From Streptomyces abyssomicinicus (GTDB taxonomy: Bacteria > Actinomycetota > Actinomycetes > Streptomycetales > Streptomycetaceae), in contig NZ_BBZI01000012.1 in assembly GCF_008974245.1 (NCBI RefSeq), positions 124,001-188,000 on the forward strand: a stretch of 64,000 nt of DNA, given 5' to 3'. How positions within the stretch are numbered: the first letter of the stretch is position 1; each line of letters begins with the position of its first letter. Under the pieces are notes generated by a model. The model was not told where the DNA came from. It made no database searches and saw nothing but the letters and a program-made list of their open reading frames with translations. Shown one piece after another: positions 41,838 through 51,081 of this stretch. The translations under genes and the position numbers were made by a program.

Positions 41838-42980
41838 ATGAGCGTCGGCACCAGTACACCAGCGGGGAAGCCGTCCGGCACCGCGCCGGGCGCGTCGCCT
41901 CCGCGCGAGAACGCGCCCGCCCCTTGCCCGATGGCCCCCGACGACCTGCCCGACGGCATGGTCGTCGCCGACGAGCGCGGCCGGGTGGTCTGCTTCAACG
42001 CCGCCGCCGAGCGGATCACCGCCACCCCGGCCGACGAGGCCCTCGGCCTCTCCCTGGAGCGCGCCCTGCCGCTGGAGGACCTGGAGGGCCGCCGCTGGTG
42101 GCGGCTGACCGACCCCTACGACGGCCTCGCCACCCGCACCCGCCAGCCCGAGCGCAACCTGCTCCTGCCCGGCGGCCGTGAGGTGCTGGTCTCCGCCCGC
42201 TACGTCCGCGAGCGGCCCACCGGCCCCGTGCGCCGGGTGGTGGTGTGCCTGCGCGACACCGAGGCCCGCCGCCGCACCGAACGCAGCCACGCCGAGCTGA
42301 TCGCCACCGTCGCCCACGAACTGCGCTCGCCGCTGACCTCCGTCAAGGGGTTCACCGCCACCCTGCTCGCCAAGTGGGAGCGCTTCACCGACGACCAGAA
42401 GCGGCTGATGCTGGAGACCGTCGACGCCGACGCCGACCGGGTCACCCGCCTGATCGCCGAACTCCTCGACATCTCCCGCATCGACTCCGGCCGCCTGGAG
42501 CTGCGCCGCCAGCCCGTCGACATCGCCGCCGCCGTCGACCGCCACATCCAGGCGTACGTCGCCGCGGGCCAGAGCCCGGACCGGTTCCGGCTGCACGTGG
42601 AGCGGCCGCTGCCGGGCCTGTGGGCCGACCCCGACAAGGTCGACCAGGTCCTCGGCAACCTGCTGGAAAACGCCGTGCGCCACGGCGAGGGGACTGTCAC
42701 CATCGAGATCACGGCCCAGGCACCGACCCGCGAGGGGGAGGAAGCCACCACGTCGGTCACCGTGAGCGACGAGGGCCACGGCATCCCGGAGGAGTCCATG
42801 AACCGCGTCTTCACCCGCTTCTGGCGGGGCAGCAAGCGCGGCGGCACCGGCCTCGGGCTCTACATCGTCAAGGGCATCGTCGAGGCCCACTCCGGTGTCA
42901 TCACGGTCGGGCGGGCCGCCTCCGGCGGCGCCCAGTTCCGATTTACCCTGCCCGTGGGCACCCCGGCGTACCTTCTCTGA
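41838..42980 (+). CDS. ohkA: orphan sensor histidine kinase with PAS domain (OhkA-like)
   Basis: 380-aa soluble kinase without transmembrane segments or a linked response regulator. PAS-like domain (LPDGMVVADERGRVVCFNAA, residues ~38-145), HisKA with phosphorylated H160 (VAHELRSPLTSVKG), and HATPase with N-box LLENAVRHGEG, G1 DEGHGIPEE and G2 GGTGLGLYIVKG. The syntenic S. coelicolor SCO1596 is OhkA, an orphan kinase reported to affect antibiotic production and development; the name is by position and similarity recalled from knowledge. ATG at 41838. Upstream of pheST. Confidence 0.82.
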   Translation: MSVGTSTPAGKPSGTAPGASPPRENAPAPCPMAPDDLPDGMVVADERGRVVCFNAAAERITATPADEALGLSLERALPLEDLEGRRWWRLTDPYDGLATRTRQPERNLLLPGGREVLVSARYVRERPTGPVRRVVVCLRDTEARRRTERSHAELIATVAHELRSPLTSVKGFTATLLAKWERFTDDQKRLMLETVDADADRVTRLIAELLDISRIDSGRLELRRQPVDIAAAVDRHIQAYVAAGQSPDRFRLHVERPLPGLWADPDKVDQVLGNLLENAVRHGEGTVTIEITAQAPTREGEEATTSVTVSDEGHGIPEESMNRVFTRFWRGSKRGGTGLGLYIVKGIVEAHSGVITVGRAASGGAQFRFTLPVGTPAYLL

Positions 42981-43166
42981 GAGGTCACCGACGCCGGACC
43001 GCGGCCCACGGGCGCGATCGCACATACCCGCCCCGTTAGACTCGGCCCTTGGCACCTTTGTGTCCCCGTTTCCGGGACACGCCGTCCCGCCACCGGGACG
43101 TCGGACCGGGACAGGCCGTCCCAGCGGGGCCACTCCAGCCAGCCAATCGGAAGAGCACGGGAAGAG

Positions 43167-44291
43167 ATGTCGGCACCGAATAAGTCGTACGACCCGGTCG
43201 AGGTCGAGGCGTTGAAACCGGAAAACATCGAGCGCATGCGGGACGAGGCGCTCGCCGCCTTCGCCGCCGCCGACTCGCTCGAGGCCCTCCAGGAGGCGAA
43301 GACCGCCCACGCCGGCGGCACCTCGCCGCTGGCTCTCGCCAACCGCGAGATCGGCGCCCTGCCGCCGCAGGCCAAGGCCGAGGCGGGCAAGCGCGTGGGC
43401 CAGGCCCGCGGCGCGGTCAACAAGGCCCTCGCCGCCCGTCAGGCGGAGCTGGAGGCCGAGCGCGACGCCCGTGTCCTGGTCGAGGAGTCGGTGGACGTCA
43501 CCCTCCCCCACGACCGCGTCCCGGCCGGCGCCCGCCACCCGCTGACCACCATGATGGAGCGCGTCGCCGACGTCTTCGTCTCCATGGGCTACGAGATCGC
43601 CGAGGGCCCCGAGGTCGAGGCGGAGTGGTTCAACTTCGACGCCCTGAACTTCGGCCCGGACCACCCGGCCCGGCAGATGCAGGACACCTTCTTCGTCAAC
43701 GGCCCCGAGAGCGCCAAGGGCGAGTCCGGCGTCGTGCTGCGCACCCACACCTCCCCCGTGCAGGCGCGCGCGCTGCTCGACCGCGAGCCGCCGGTCTACG
43801 TGGTCTGTCCCGGCCGCGTCTACCGGACCGACGAGCTGGACGCCACGCACACCCCGGTCTTCCACCAGATCGAGCTCCTCGCCGTCGACGAGGGCCTGAC
43901 CATGGCGGACCTCAAGGGCACCCTGGACCACATGGTGCGGGCGCTGTTCGGCGCGGACATGAAGACCCGGCTGCGGCCGAACTTCTTCCCCTTCACCGAG
44001 CCGTCCGCCGAGATGGACATGCTCTGCTACGTCTGCAAGGGCGAGTCGATCGGCAACCCCGACCGGCCCTGCCGCACCTGCTCCAGCGAGGGCTGGATCG
44101 AGCTGGGCGGCTGCGGCATGGTCAACCCGCGGGTGCTCACCGCCTGCGGCGTCGACCCGGAGAAGTACAGCGGCTTCGCCTTCGGGTTCGGCATCGAGCG
44201 GATGCTGATGTTCCGCCACAACGTCGAAGACATGCGAGACATGGTCGAGGGTGACGTCCGGTTCACCCGGCCGTTCGGGATGGAGATCTGA
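43167..44291 (+). CDS. pheS: phenylalanyl-tRNA synthetase alpha subunit
   Basis: 374-aa catalytic subunit of the PheRS heterotetramer, charging tRNA-Phe. N-terminal coiled-coil arm (residues 1-100) and class II core: motif 2 PGRVYRTDELDATHTPVFHQ, motif 3 FGFGIERMLMFR. The motif region carries an inserted four-Cys knuckle C287-x2-C290-x11-C302-x2-C305 that many bacterial PheS proteins lack. ATG at 43167 with GGGAAGAG upstream; its TGA overlaps the pheT ATG. A -10-like TAGACT occurs at 43037-43042. Confidence 0.96.
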   Translation: MSAPNKSYDPVEVEALKPENIERMRDEALAAFAAADSLEALQEAKTAHAGGTSPLALANREIGALPPQAKAEAGKRVGQARGAVNKALAARQAELEAERDARVLVEESVDVTLPHDRVPAGARHPLTTMMERVADVFVSMGYEIAEGPEVEAEWFNFDALNFGPDHPARQMQDTFFVNGPESAKGESGVVLRTHTSPVQARALLDREPPVYVVCPGRVYRTDELDATHTPVFHQIELLAVDEGLTMADLKGTLDHMVRALFGADMKTRLRPNFFPFTEPSAEMDMLCYVCKGESIGNPDRPCRTCSSEGWIELGGCGMVNPRVLTACGVDPEKYSGFAFGFGIERMLMFRHNVEDMRDMVEGDVRFTRPFGMEI

Positions 44292-46801
44292 TGCGGGTCC
44301 CGCTTTCTTGGCTGCGGGAGTACGTCGACCTGCCGGCGACTCAGACCGGGCGCGACGTCCAGGCCAAGCTCATTTCGGCCGGTCTGGAGGTCGAGACGGT
44401 CGAGCAGCTCGGCGCCGACCTCAAGGGTCCCCTGGTCGTCGGCCAGGTGCTGACCATCGAGGAGCTGGAGGGCTTCAAGAAGCCGATCCGCTTCTGCACC
44501 GTCGACGTCGGCCAGGCCAACGGCACCGGTGAGCCCCAGGAGATCGTCTGCGGCGCCCGGAACTTCTCCGTCGGCGACAAGGTCGTCGTGGTCCTGCCCG
44601 GCGCCACGCTGCCCGGCGGCTTCCAGATCGCCGCGCGCAAGACCTACGGCAAGACCTCGCACGGCATGATCTGCTCCACCGACGAGCTCGGCATGGGCGA
44701 CGACGGCACCCACGGCATCATCGTCCTGCCGCCCGAGCACGAGGCGGGCACCGACGCCGTCGAGCTGCTCGAGCTGGTCGACGAGGTCCTCGACATCGCC
44801 GTCACGCCCGACCGCGGCTACTGCCTGTCGATGCGCGGTGTCGCCCGCGAGACCGCCACCGCCTACGGCCTGCCGCTGCGCGACCCGGCGCTGCTCGACG
44901 TGCCCGCGCCCAACGCGTTCGGCTACCCCGTCCAGATCACCGACCCGCACGGCTGCGACCGGTTCGCCGCCCGCACCGTCACCGGCATCGCGCCGGGCAC
45001 CCGGTCCCCGATCTGGCTGCAGCGCCGCCTCCAGAAGGCGGGCATGCGCCCGATCTCGCTGGCCGTCGACATCACCAACTACGTGATGCTGGAACTCGGC
45101 CAGCCGCTGCACGCCTACGACCGCACCCGCGTCCAGGGCGCGATCGGGGTGCGCCGCGCCGAGAAGGGCGAGCAGCTCACCACGCTCGACGGCGTCACCC
45201 GCACCCTCGACCCCGAGGACCTGGTCATCGCCGACGACCGCGGCCCGATCGGCCTCGCGGGCGTCATGGGCGGCGCCGACACCGAGATCGGCGACGGTGT
45301 GGAGAGCCACACCACCGAGGTGGTCATCGAGGCCGCGCACTTCGACCCGATCGCCATCGCCCGCACCGCGCGCCGGCACAAGCTGTCCAGCGAGGCCTCC
45401 CGCCGCTTCGAGCGCGGCGTCGACCCGCTGGCCGCGGCCGCCGCCGCGCAGCGCACCGTCGACCTGCTGGTGCTGCTGGCCGGCGGCACCGCCGACGCCG
45501 GTGTCACCGAGGTCGTCGCGCCCTCCGCGCCCGCCACCATCGCCATCCCCGCCGACCACCCCGACAAGGTGGCCGGCATGGCGTACGGGCGGGAGACCGT
45601 GGTGCGCCGCCTCCAGGAGATCGGCTGCGACGTCTACGGCCAGGACGAGCTGGTCGTCACGGTGCCGTCGTGGCGGCCCGACCTGACCGACCCGAACGAC
45701 CTCGCCGAGGAGGTCATCCGGCTGGAGGGCTACGAGAACCTGCCCTCCACGCTGCCGAAGCCGCCGGCCGGCCGCGGGCTCACCGACCGCCAGCGGCTGC
45801 ACCGCCGGATCGGCCGCGCGCTGGCCGCCGCCGGCTACGTCGAGGCGCCGAACTACCCGTTCATGGGCACCCACGTCCTCGACCAGCTCAACGTCCCCGC
45901 CGACGACCCGCGGCGCACCCTCGTCACCCTGGCGAACCCGCTCTCCGACGAGGAGCCGGCGCTGCGCACCACGCTGCTGCCGGGCCTGCTGGGCGCGCTG
46001 CGGCGCAACGACGGCCGCGGCTCGCACGACCTCGCGCTCTTCGAGACGGGCCTGGTCTTCCACCCGAAGGCCGAGCGGAGCGTCGCCGGCATCCTGCCGG
46101 TGGACCGCCGTCCCGCCGACGAGGACATCGCCGGCCTCCAGGCCGCGCTCCCCGACCAGCCCAAGCACGCCGCGGTCGTCCTTGCCGGCGCCCGCGAGCA
46201 GGCCGGCTGGTGGGGCAAGGGCCGTCCGTCCGACTGGGCCGACGCCGTCGAGGCGGCCCGGATCCTCGCCCGTGAGGCGGGGACCGAGCTGATCGTCCGC
46301 AACGGCCGGTACGAGCCGTGGCACCCGGGCCGCTGCGCCGAGCTGGTGGTGGCGGCCGGCGGCGAGGAGCGCGTGATCGGCCACGCCGGCGAGCTGCACC
46401 CCGGTGTGCTGAAGACGCTGGGCCTGCCCGCCCGGACCTGCGCCATGGAGATCGACCTGGACGCGCTGGAGCGCGCCTCGGCCGGCCCGGTGACCTCGCC
46501 GCGGATCTCGGCGATGCCGGTCGCCACGCAGGACGTCGCGCTCGTCGTCGACCAGGCGGTCCCGGCCGCCGAGGTCGAGGCCGCGCTGCGTGAGGGCGCC
46601 GGCGAACTGCTGGAGGCCATCCGGCTGTTCGACGTCTACCGCAACGAGGAGCAGCTGGGCGACGGCCGCAAGTCCCTCGCCTACGCGCTGCGCTTCCGCG
46701 CCGCCGACCGCACGCTGACCGCGGACGAGGCCTCGGCCGCCCGCGACGCCGCGGTGGCCACGGCTGCGGAGCGCTTCGGCGCCGTGCTGCGCGGGGCGTA
46801 G
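44291..46801 (+). CDS. pheT: phenylalanyl-tRNA synthetase beta subunit
   Basis: 836-aa noncatalytic/editing subunit. Domains in order: tRNA-binding EMAP-like domain (~40-160, LKGPLVVGQVLTIEELEG), B3/B4 editing domain, B5 domain and the C-terminal anticodon-binding (FDX-ACB) domain. ATG at 44291 overlaps pheS (TGATG), so the subunits are coupled. A terminator at 46822-46856 ends the operon. Confidence 0.97.
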   Translation: MRVPLSWLREYVDLPATQTGRDVQAKLISAGLEVETVEQLGADLKGPLVVGQVLTIEELEGFKKPIRFCTVDVGQANGTGEPQEIVCGARNFSVGDKVVVVLPGATLPGGFQIAARKTYGKTSHGMICSTDELGMGDDGTHGIIVLPPEHEAGTDAVELLELVDEVLDIAVTPDRGYCLSMRGVARETATAYGLPLRDPALLDVPAPNAFGYPVQITDPHGCDRFAARTVTGIAPGTRSPIWLQRRLQKAGMRPISLAVDITNYVMLELGQPLHAYDRTRVQGAIGVRRAEKGEQLTTLDGVTRTLDPEDLVIADDRGPIGLAGVMGGADTEIGDGVESHTTEVVIEAAHFDPIAIARTARRHKLSSEASRRFERGVDPLAAAAAAQRTVDLLVLLAGGTADAGVTEVVAPSAPATIAIPADHPDKVAGMAYGRETVVRRLQEIGCDVYGQDELVVTVPSWRPDLTDPNDLAEEVIRLEGYENLPSTLPKPPAGRGLTDRQRLHRRIGRALAAAGYVEAPNYPFMGTHVLDQLNVPADDPRRTLVTLANPLSDEEPALRTTLLPGLLGALRRNDGRGSHDLALFETGLVFHPKAERSVAGILPVDRRPADEDIAGLQAALPDQPKHAAVVLAGAREQAGWWGKGRPSDWADAVEAARILAREAGTELIVRNGRYEPWHPGRCAELVVAAGGEERVIGHAGELHPGVLKTLGLPARTCAMEIDLDALERASAGPVTSPRISAMPVATQDVALVVDQAVPAAEVEAALREGAGELLEAIRLFDVYRNEEQLGDGRKSLAYALRFRAADRTLTADEASAARDAAVATAAERFGAVLRGA

Positions 46802-46821
46802 TACCCCTCCGCACACCGAAC

Positions 46822-46856
46822 GCGGGCCCGTCCTCCTCACCGGAGGGCGGGCCCGC
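46822..46856 (+). terminator. terminator after pheST
   Basis: Arms of 15 bp (46822-46836 and 46842-46856, GCGGGCCCG plus CCTCC blocks, one G-U pair) with a TCACC loop, 20 bp past the pheT stop. Confidence 0.82.
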
Positions 46857-47057
46857 GGGCGTCCCAGGGAAGGGAGACGGCGGGCCGGCGTCGGTGGCGT
46901 GAGGGGGGAAGACGGCGGCCCGCCGAGGGACCAGGGAACCGTCCGGCCCCGGCGTGGCGGAAGGGTGTGCGCCGGGCGGGCAGGGGCGTTCGCTTCGCAC
47001 CCCGTGTGAAGCCGGACCCACTACCCTGGCGTGACCGAGGCACCGGAGGGCACCCAC

Positions 47058-48410
47058 ATGACCCCGAGACAGCCCAACACCCTGCTGGACGCGCTCCTCG
47101 ACGAGGCGGGCGTCTCGCACGCCGGTCTGGCGGCCCGCGTGAACGCCGCCGGGCAGGCCCGCGGACTCCGGCTCCGCTACGAGCACACCGCGGTGGCCCG
47201 CTGGCTCAAGGGCCAGCGCCCCCGCGGCCAGGTCCCCGACCTGATCTGCGAGGTGCTCTCGGTCCGCCTGCGCCGCCAGGTCACCCTGGACGACATCGGC
47301 CTCGGTGTCCCCGGCGCGCCCGCCTCCCCGCACACCGGCTCCCTGTCCGGCTTCGTGGACCGCGCCACCGCGCTGTGGCGCTCCGACGAACTCCAGCGGC
47401 CGCACGTCCTCGGCGCCCCCGCCGTCACCGGGACGCCCGCCGTGATGCCCGTGTGGGAGTGGGAGAACCCGCCCGAGGACACCGACGTCTCCCGCGGCGG
47501 ACAGCACCGCGTCTCGCCGGACGACATCGAGATGCTGCGCGCCGCCCGCACCCACTACGAGCACATGTACCGCAAAGCCGGCGGGGTGGCCACCCGCGCC
47601 CGGGTGGTCGGCTTCCTCAACAACGAGGCCGCGCCCCTGCTGCGGGGCAGCTACCCCGACGCCACCGGGCGCCAACTGCACCGTGCCACGGGCGCGTTGG
47701 TGGCCGTCGCGGGGATCTGCGCCTACGACTCGGACGCCCAGGGGCTCGCCCAGCGCTACTTCCACCAGGCGCTGCGGCTGGCCAAGTCCAGCGGCGACCG
47801 GGGCCTGGGCGCCTACGTCATCGCCCTGCTCGTCAACCAGGCGCTGTTCATGCGGGAGTTCCGTCAGGCCGTGGCGTTCGCGGAGGCCGCGTTACGCACG
47901 GCCGGGCGGCACATCACCCCGGCCCTCGCCTCCGACCTGTACGCCATGCAGGCCAAGGCGTACGCGCACCTCGGTGACGGAACCGGTGCGCTCTCCTGCA
48001 TCCGGCGGGCCGAGGAGGCCGCGGAACGCATCCACCGCGTCCAGGAACCGGACGAGACCGGCTATGTCCAGCCCGGCCTGGTCAACGTCCAGGTGGCGGA
48101 GGCACTGCTCAGCCTGGGCGACCTGACCGCCGCCGGGGAGCACGCCGAGGCGGCCGTCGGCACCCCCGCGCACGACCGCGGCCGGGTGCACCGGCTGGCC
48201 ATGCTCAGCCAGATCGAACTCCGCCGCGGCGACGCCGACAAGGCCGTGGCCACCGCCGCGGCGATGGCGCGGCTGGCCCGCGGCATGGAGTCCCAGCGGC
48301 TGCGGGACCGGCTCCGCACCGTCCGCGAACACCTGCTGCGCAGCGACTGCGCGGGAACCGGCGAGGCGGCCGAGCTCATCGACCTCGCCCTGCGGGTGCC
48401 GCTCCCGTAG
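47058..48410 (+). CDS. NsdA-like regulator (HTH-like N-terminus plus TPR region)
   Basis: 450-aa protein of a Streptomyces family with an N-terminal XRE-like segment (LLDALLDEAGVSHAGLAARV, EHTAVARWLKGQRP) and a C-terminal helical region resembling tetratricopeptide repeats (LAQRYFHQALRLAKSSGDRG, GALSCIRRAEEAAERIHRVQ). Relatives such as NsdA repress antibiotic production and sporulation; role here unproven. ATG at 47058 with GGAGGG 7 nt upstream; an in-frame GTG at 47031 would add nine residues. Monocistronic after the pheST terminator. Confidence 0.75.
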   Translation: MTPRQPNTLLDALLDEAGVSHAGLAARVNAAGQARGLRLRYEHTAVARWLKGQRPRGQVPDLICEVLSVRLRRQVTLDDIGLGVPGAPASPHTGSLSGFVDRATALWRSDELQRPHVLGAPAVTGTPAVMPVWEWENPPEDTDVSRGGQHRVSPDDIEMLRAARTHYEHMYRKAGGVATRARVVGFLNNEAAPLLRGSYPDATGRQLHRATGALVAVAGICAYDSDAQGLAQRYFHQALRLAKSSGDRGLGAYVIALLVNQALFMREFRQAVAFAEAALRTAGRHITPALASDLYAMQAKAYAHLGDGTGALSCIRRAEEAAERIHRVQEPDETGYVQPGLVNVQVAEALLSLGDLTAAGEHAEAAVGTPAHDRGRVHRLAMLSQIELRRGDADKAVATAAAMARLARGMESQRLRDRLRTVREHLLRSDCAGTGEAAELIDLALRVPLP

Positions 48411-48526
48411 CCGGCCGCGCCGCTCCGCGCACGCCCTCCCGCGCCCCTCGGGCCACTGCTGCCGCTCCCCGTGCTGCTGCGATATTGCCACTCATTCGTC
48501 GAACACCGTCGAAAGGTGGCAGAAAG

Positions 48527-49072
48527 ATGCAGTGGGCGAAACTGAGCGAACAGCCGGTGTACGGAAACCGCTGGTTCGACGTCAACCTGGCCGATGTCCG
48601 GCTGCCCGACGGCCGGCACCTGGACCACTACCTGATCCGGATGCGGCCCGTCGCCGTGGCCACCATCGTCAACGACGCCGACGAGGCGCTGCTGCTGTGG
48701 CGGCACCGCTTCATCACCGACAGCTGGGGCTGGGAACTGGCCGCCGGGGTGGTCGAGGACGGTGAGGACCTGGCCGTCGCCGCGGCACGGGAACTGGAGG
48801 AGGAGACCGGCTGGCGGCCCGGACGGCTGCGCCACCTGATGAGCGTGGAGCCCAGCAACGGGCTCACCGACGCCCGGCACCACATCTACTGGTCGGACAC
48901 CGGCGAGTTCGCCGGCCACCCCGTGGACGACTTCGAGTCGGACCGCCGCGAGTGGGTCCCGCTCAAGGTCGTCCCGGACCTGATCGCCCGGGGCGAGGTC
49001 CCGGCTGCCAACATGGCGGCCGCCCTCCTGCTCCTCCACCACCTGCGCCTGGCCCACGACACCGCGGACTGA
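48527..49072 (+). CDS. NUDIX hydrolase
   Basis: 181-aa pyrophosphohydrolase, ADP-ribose/nucleoside-diphosphate-sugar type. The Nudix box G-x5-E-x7-REL-x2-EEETGW is intact in GVVEDGEDLAVAAARELEEE (about residues 72-94). Upstream of it is WGWELAAG and downstream SVEPSNGLTDARHHIYW. ATG at 48527 preceded by GAAAGGTGG; the frame is open to 48485. Substrate not assigned. Confidence 0.9.
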   Translation: MQWAKLSEQPVYGNRWFDVNLADVRLPDGRHLDHYLIRMRPVAVATIVNDADEALLLWRHRFITDSWGWELAAGVVEDGEDLAVAAARELEEETGWRPGRLRHLMSVEPSNGLTDARHHIYWSDTGEFAGHPVDDFESDRREWVPLKVVPDLIARGEVPAANMAAALLLLHHLRLAHDTAD

Positions 49073-49080
49073 CGTCCACC

Positions 49081-49118
49081 GCCCCGCCGCCCCGCCGCCC
49101 CGCCGCCCCGCCGCCCCG
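49081..49118. repeat. 8-bp repeat (GCCCCGCC)n
   Basis: Four perfect 8-bp units at 49081-49112 and a partial fifth, in the gap between the convergent NUDIX and DMT-type genes. Confidence 0.85.
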
Positions 49119-49187
49119 TGCCGCCTTCGGCCCGGGACACGGGACGGCGGGTGCGCGCCCTTGGCCGCGCGAGGCGGCGGAACGCGG

Positions 49188-50087
49188 TCACTCGGGCTCC
49201 GTGCCGGCCGCCGCCCCGCCCGCGGGTTCGCGTTCCCCCGCCGCCAGCGGGGAGCGGGCGAGCACCACGCAGCCGACGGCGATCAGGGAGAGCCCCGCCA
49301 GCTGCGGCAGCAGCCACCAGCCGGTGCGCACGTGCTCCCCGAAGAGGGTCACCCCGTAGCAGACGCTGATCAGCGCGTCGCCGAGGGTGAGCATCGGCTG
49401 CACCGCCACCAGCGAGCCCGCCTGGAGCGCGTTCTGCAGCAGGAACAGCGCGCCCACCCCCACCACGGCGGTGGCGTAGACCTGCCACGACGTCAGCAGC
49501 GCCGCCACGCCCCCGCTGTCCAGCCGTGCCATCGCGTCCTTCATCAGCGCGGCGGTCAGCGAGTACCCGCAGGCGGCGGCGAGGCCCAGCAGGGCCGCCC
49601 GGAGGTCGCCCCGGGCGGTCCGCGCGGCGGTGAGCAGGGCGGCCTCGAACGCCGCGGTCGCCACCAGCGCGGCGACCCAGGTCCCGCCGTCCACGCCGCC
49701 GTGCCCGCCGACCGGGTCGGCGGCGGCCAGGCCGACGGCCAGCCCGCACGTCACCGCGGCCACGCCCGCCCACAGGCGGGGCCGCACCGCGGTGCGGGTG
49801 AGCAGCCCGGCGATCAGCAGGGTCGCCGGCAGCTCCAGCACGAAGATGGGCTGGACCAGCGCGATGGGCCCGGTGGACAGGGCCACCGCCTGGCAGACGG
49901 CGGCCACGATCACCAGGCCGATGCCCGCCAGCCACACCTTCTGGCGCAGCAGCCGCCCGAAGAGCGACAGCCGCATCGCCTGCTCGTCGGGGATCGTCCG
50001 GGCCGCCTGCCGCTGGAACACCGTCGCCGTCGCGTTGCTCAGCGCGGTGAGGACGGCGAAGAGAACACTGATCACCCGCACCATCAT
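49188..50087 (-). CDS. DMT-superfamily membrane protein
   Basis: 299-aa integral membrane protein with about nine or ten hydrophobic segments, built from two EamA-like halves (FAVLTALSNATATVFQRQAA; VQPMLTLGDALISVCYGVTLFGEHV). Relatives in the drug/metabolite transporter superfamily move small metabolites or magnesium (NIPA-like group); substrate unknown. ATG at 50087. The C-terminal 25 residues are Ala/Gly-rich. Confidence 0.82.
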   Translation of the reverse strand: MMVRVISVLFAVLTALSNATATVFQRQAARTIPDEQAMRLSLFGRLLRQKVWLAGIGLVIVAAVCQAVALSTGPIALVQPIFVLELPATLLIAGLLTRTAVRPRLWAGVAAVTCGLAVGLAAADPVGGHGGVDGGTWVAALVATAAFEAALLTAARTARGDLRAALLGLAAACGYSLTAALMKDAMARLDSGGVAALLTSWQVYATAVVGVGALFLLQNALQAGSLVAVQPMLTLGDALISVCYGVTLFGEHVRTGWWLLPQLAGLSLIAVGCVVLARSPLAAGEREPAGGAAAGTEPE

Positions 50088-50135
50088 CGGGGCGGTCGGC
50101 TCCGCGCGCGTGGTGCGGCGGGCAGTCGGGGGGCG

Positions 50136-50393
50136 TCAGCGGGCCAGCGCCTGCCAGAGCGCCAGTGCCAGCGCGCCGACGGACGCCAGGGTCGCCACCG
50201 CGCGCAGCGGCCAGCGGTTGCGCTCCAGCGCGGTCACCCGGGCGGCGAGCGCGTCCAGTTCCTTCGCCGTCTCCTCGGCGCGATGGCCGAGCAGGGCCAG
50301 CCCGCCGTCGACGCGGGCCTGCGCCACGTCGCAGCTGCGCCGCAGCTCGGCCACCTCCTTGTGCACCACCGGCGGTTCGGGGGTGGTGTTCAC
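50136..50393 (-). CDS. small coiled-coil membrane protein
   Basis: 85-aa protein. Residues ~10-60 are amphipathic and heptad-like (EVAELRRSCDVAQARVDGGL, AEETAKELDALAARVTALER), and a C-terminal transmembrane segment (LRAVATLASVGALALALWQAL) ends the chain. GTG at 50393 with GGGAAGGGAG upstream is preferred; the longer frame to 50537 looks noncoding. Function unknown. Close to the DMT-type gene. Confidence 0.65.
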   Translation of the reverse strand: MNTTPEPPVVHKEVAELRRSCDVAQARVDGGLALLGHRAEETAKELDALAARVTALERNRWPLRAVATLASVGALALALWQALAR

Positions 50394-50533
50394 CGTGTGC
50401 TCCCTTCCCTCGCAGACGTCCGGCCTCCGCCGGCCGATCGTCGTACCGGCAGTCAACAGCGCCGGGCCGGGGAGCGGGAGAGTGTGCGGGTGGCATATGC
50501 GCACCCCCGGCTCACACGGAGTGTGAAACGCGG

Positions 50534-50995
50534 TCACTCCGTGTCACTGTGACGGATCACCAGCACCGGGCAGGCGGCGTGCTGGACGCAGTGCTGCGAC
50601 ACCGACCCCAGCAGCAGCCCGGAGAAACCGCCGAGCCCCCGGTTGCCGACCACCAGCAGGTCCGCGCCCCGGGAGGCGGCGATCAGCGCGCCGGCCGCGG
50701 TGTCGTGCCGCACCTCGGCGCGGACCTCGACCGGCGGCCGGGTGCCCAGGACCTCGCCGACGGTCCTCTCCAGCTCCGCCCGGGCACGTTCCTCCAGGGC
50801 CGCCGCGTCGCCGGTCGGCGGGGGCAGCCAGCCCAGGCTGCCGTAGTAGTTCGGGACGTCCCAGGCGCTCACCGCCACGACCACGCCCGCGGTGAGCCGC
50901 GCCTGCCGCGCCGCCCACCGCAGGGCCTCCCTCGACGGCTCCGAACCGTCGACCCCGACCACGATGCGGCCCGGTTGCTCCCGCTGATCAGCCAT
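50534..50995 (-). CDS. universal stress protein (UspA family)
   Basis: 153-aa ATP-binding Usp domain protein: IVVGVDGSEPSREALRWAAR at the start and the ATP motif G-x2-G-x9-GS in GNRGLGGFSGLLLGSVS, so it is the ATP-binding class. ATG at 50995 with GAGGAGCG upstream. Likely responds to stress or stationary phase; targets unknown. Confidence 0.92.
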   Translation of the reverse strand: MADQREQPGRIVVGVDGSEPSREALRWAARQARLTAGVVVAVSAWDVPNYYGSLGWLPPPTGDAAALEERARAELERTVGEVLGTRPPVEVRAEVRHDTAAGALIAASRGADLLVVGNRGLGGFSGLLLGSVSQHCVQHAACPVLVIRHSDTE

Positions 50996-51081
50996 CGCTC
51001 CTCCTCGCCCCGGCGGACGACCGCCGGACGACGTGTCATGAGGTGGCAAACAGTACATTTCCGGCCCGTGGCCGGCTCACC

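Noticed and set aside
40641..46840. Very long minus-strand open frames antisense to trmH, ohkA, pheS and pheT
   Set aside because: Typical GC-driven antisense frames; the plus-strand genes have full-length conserved products.
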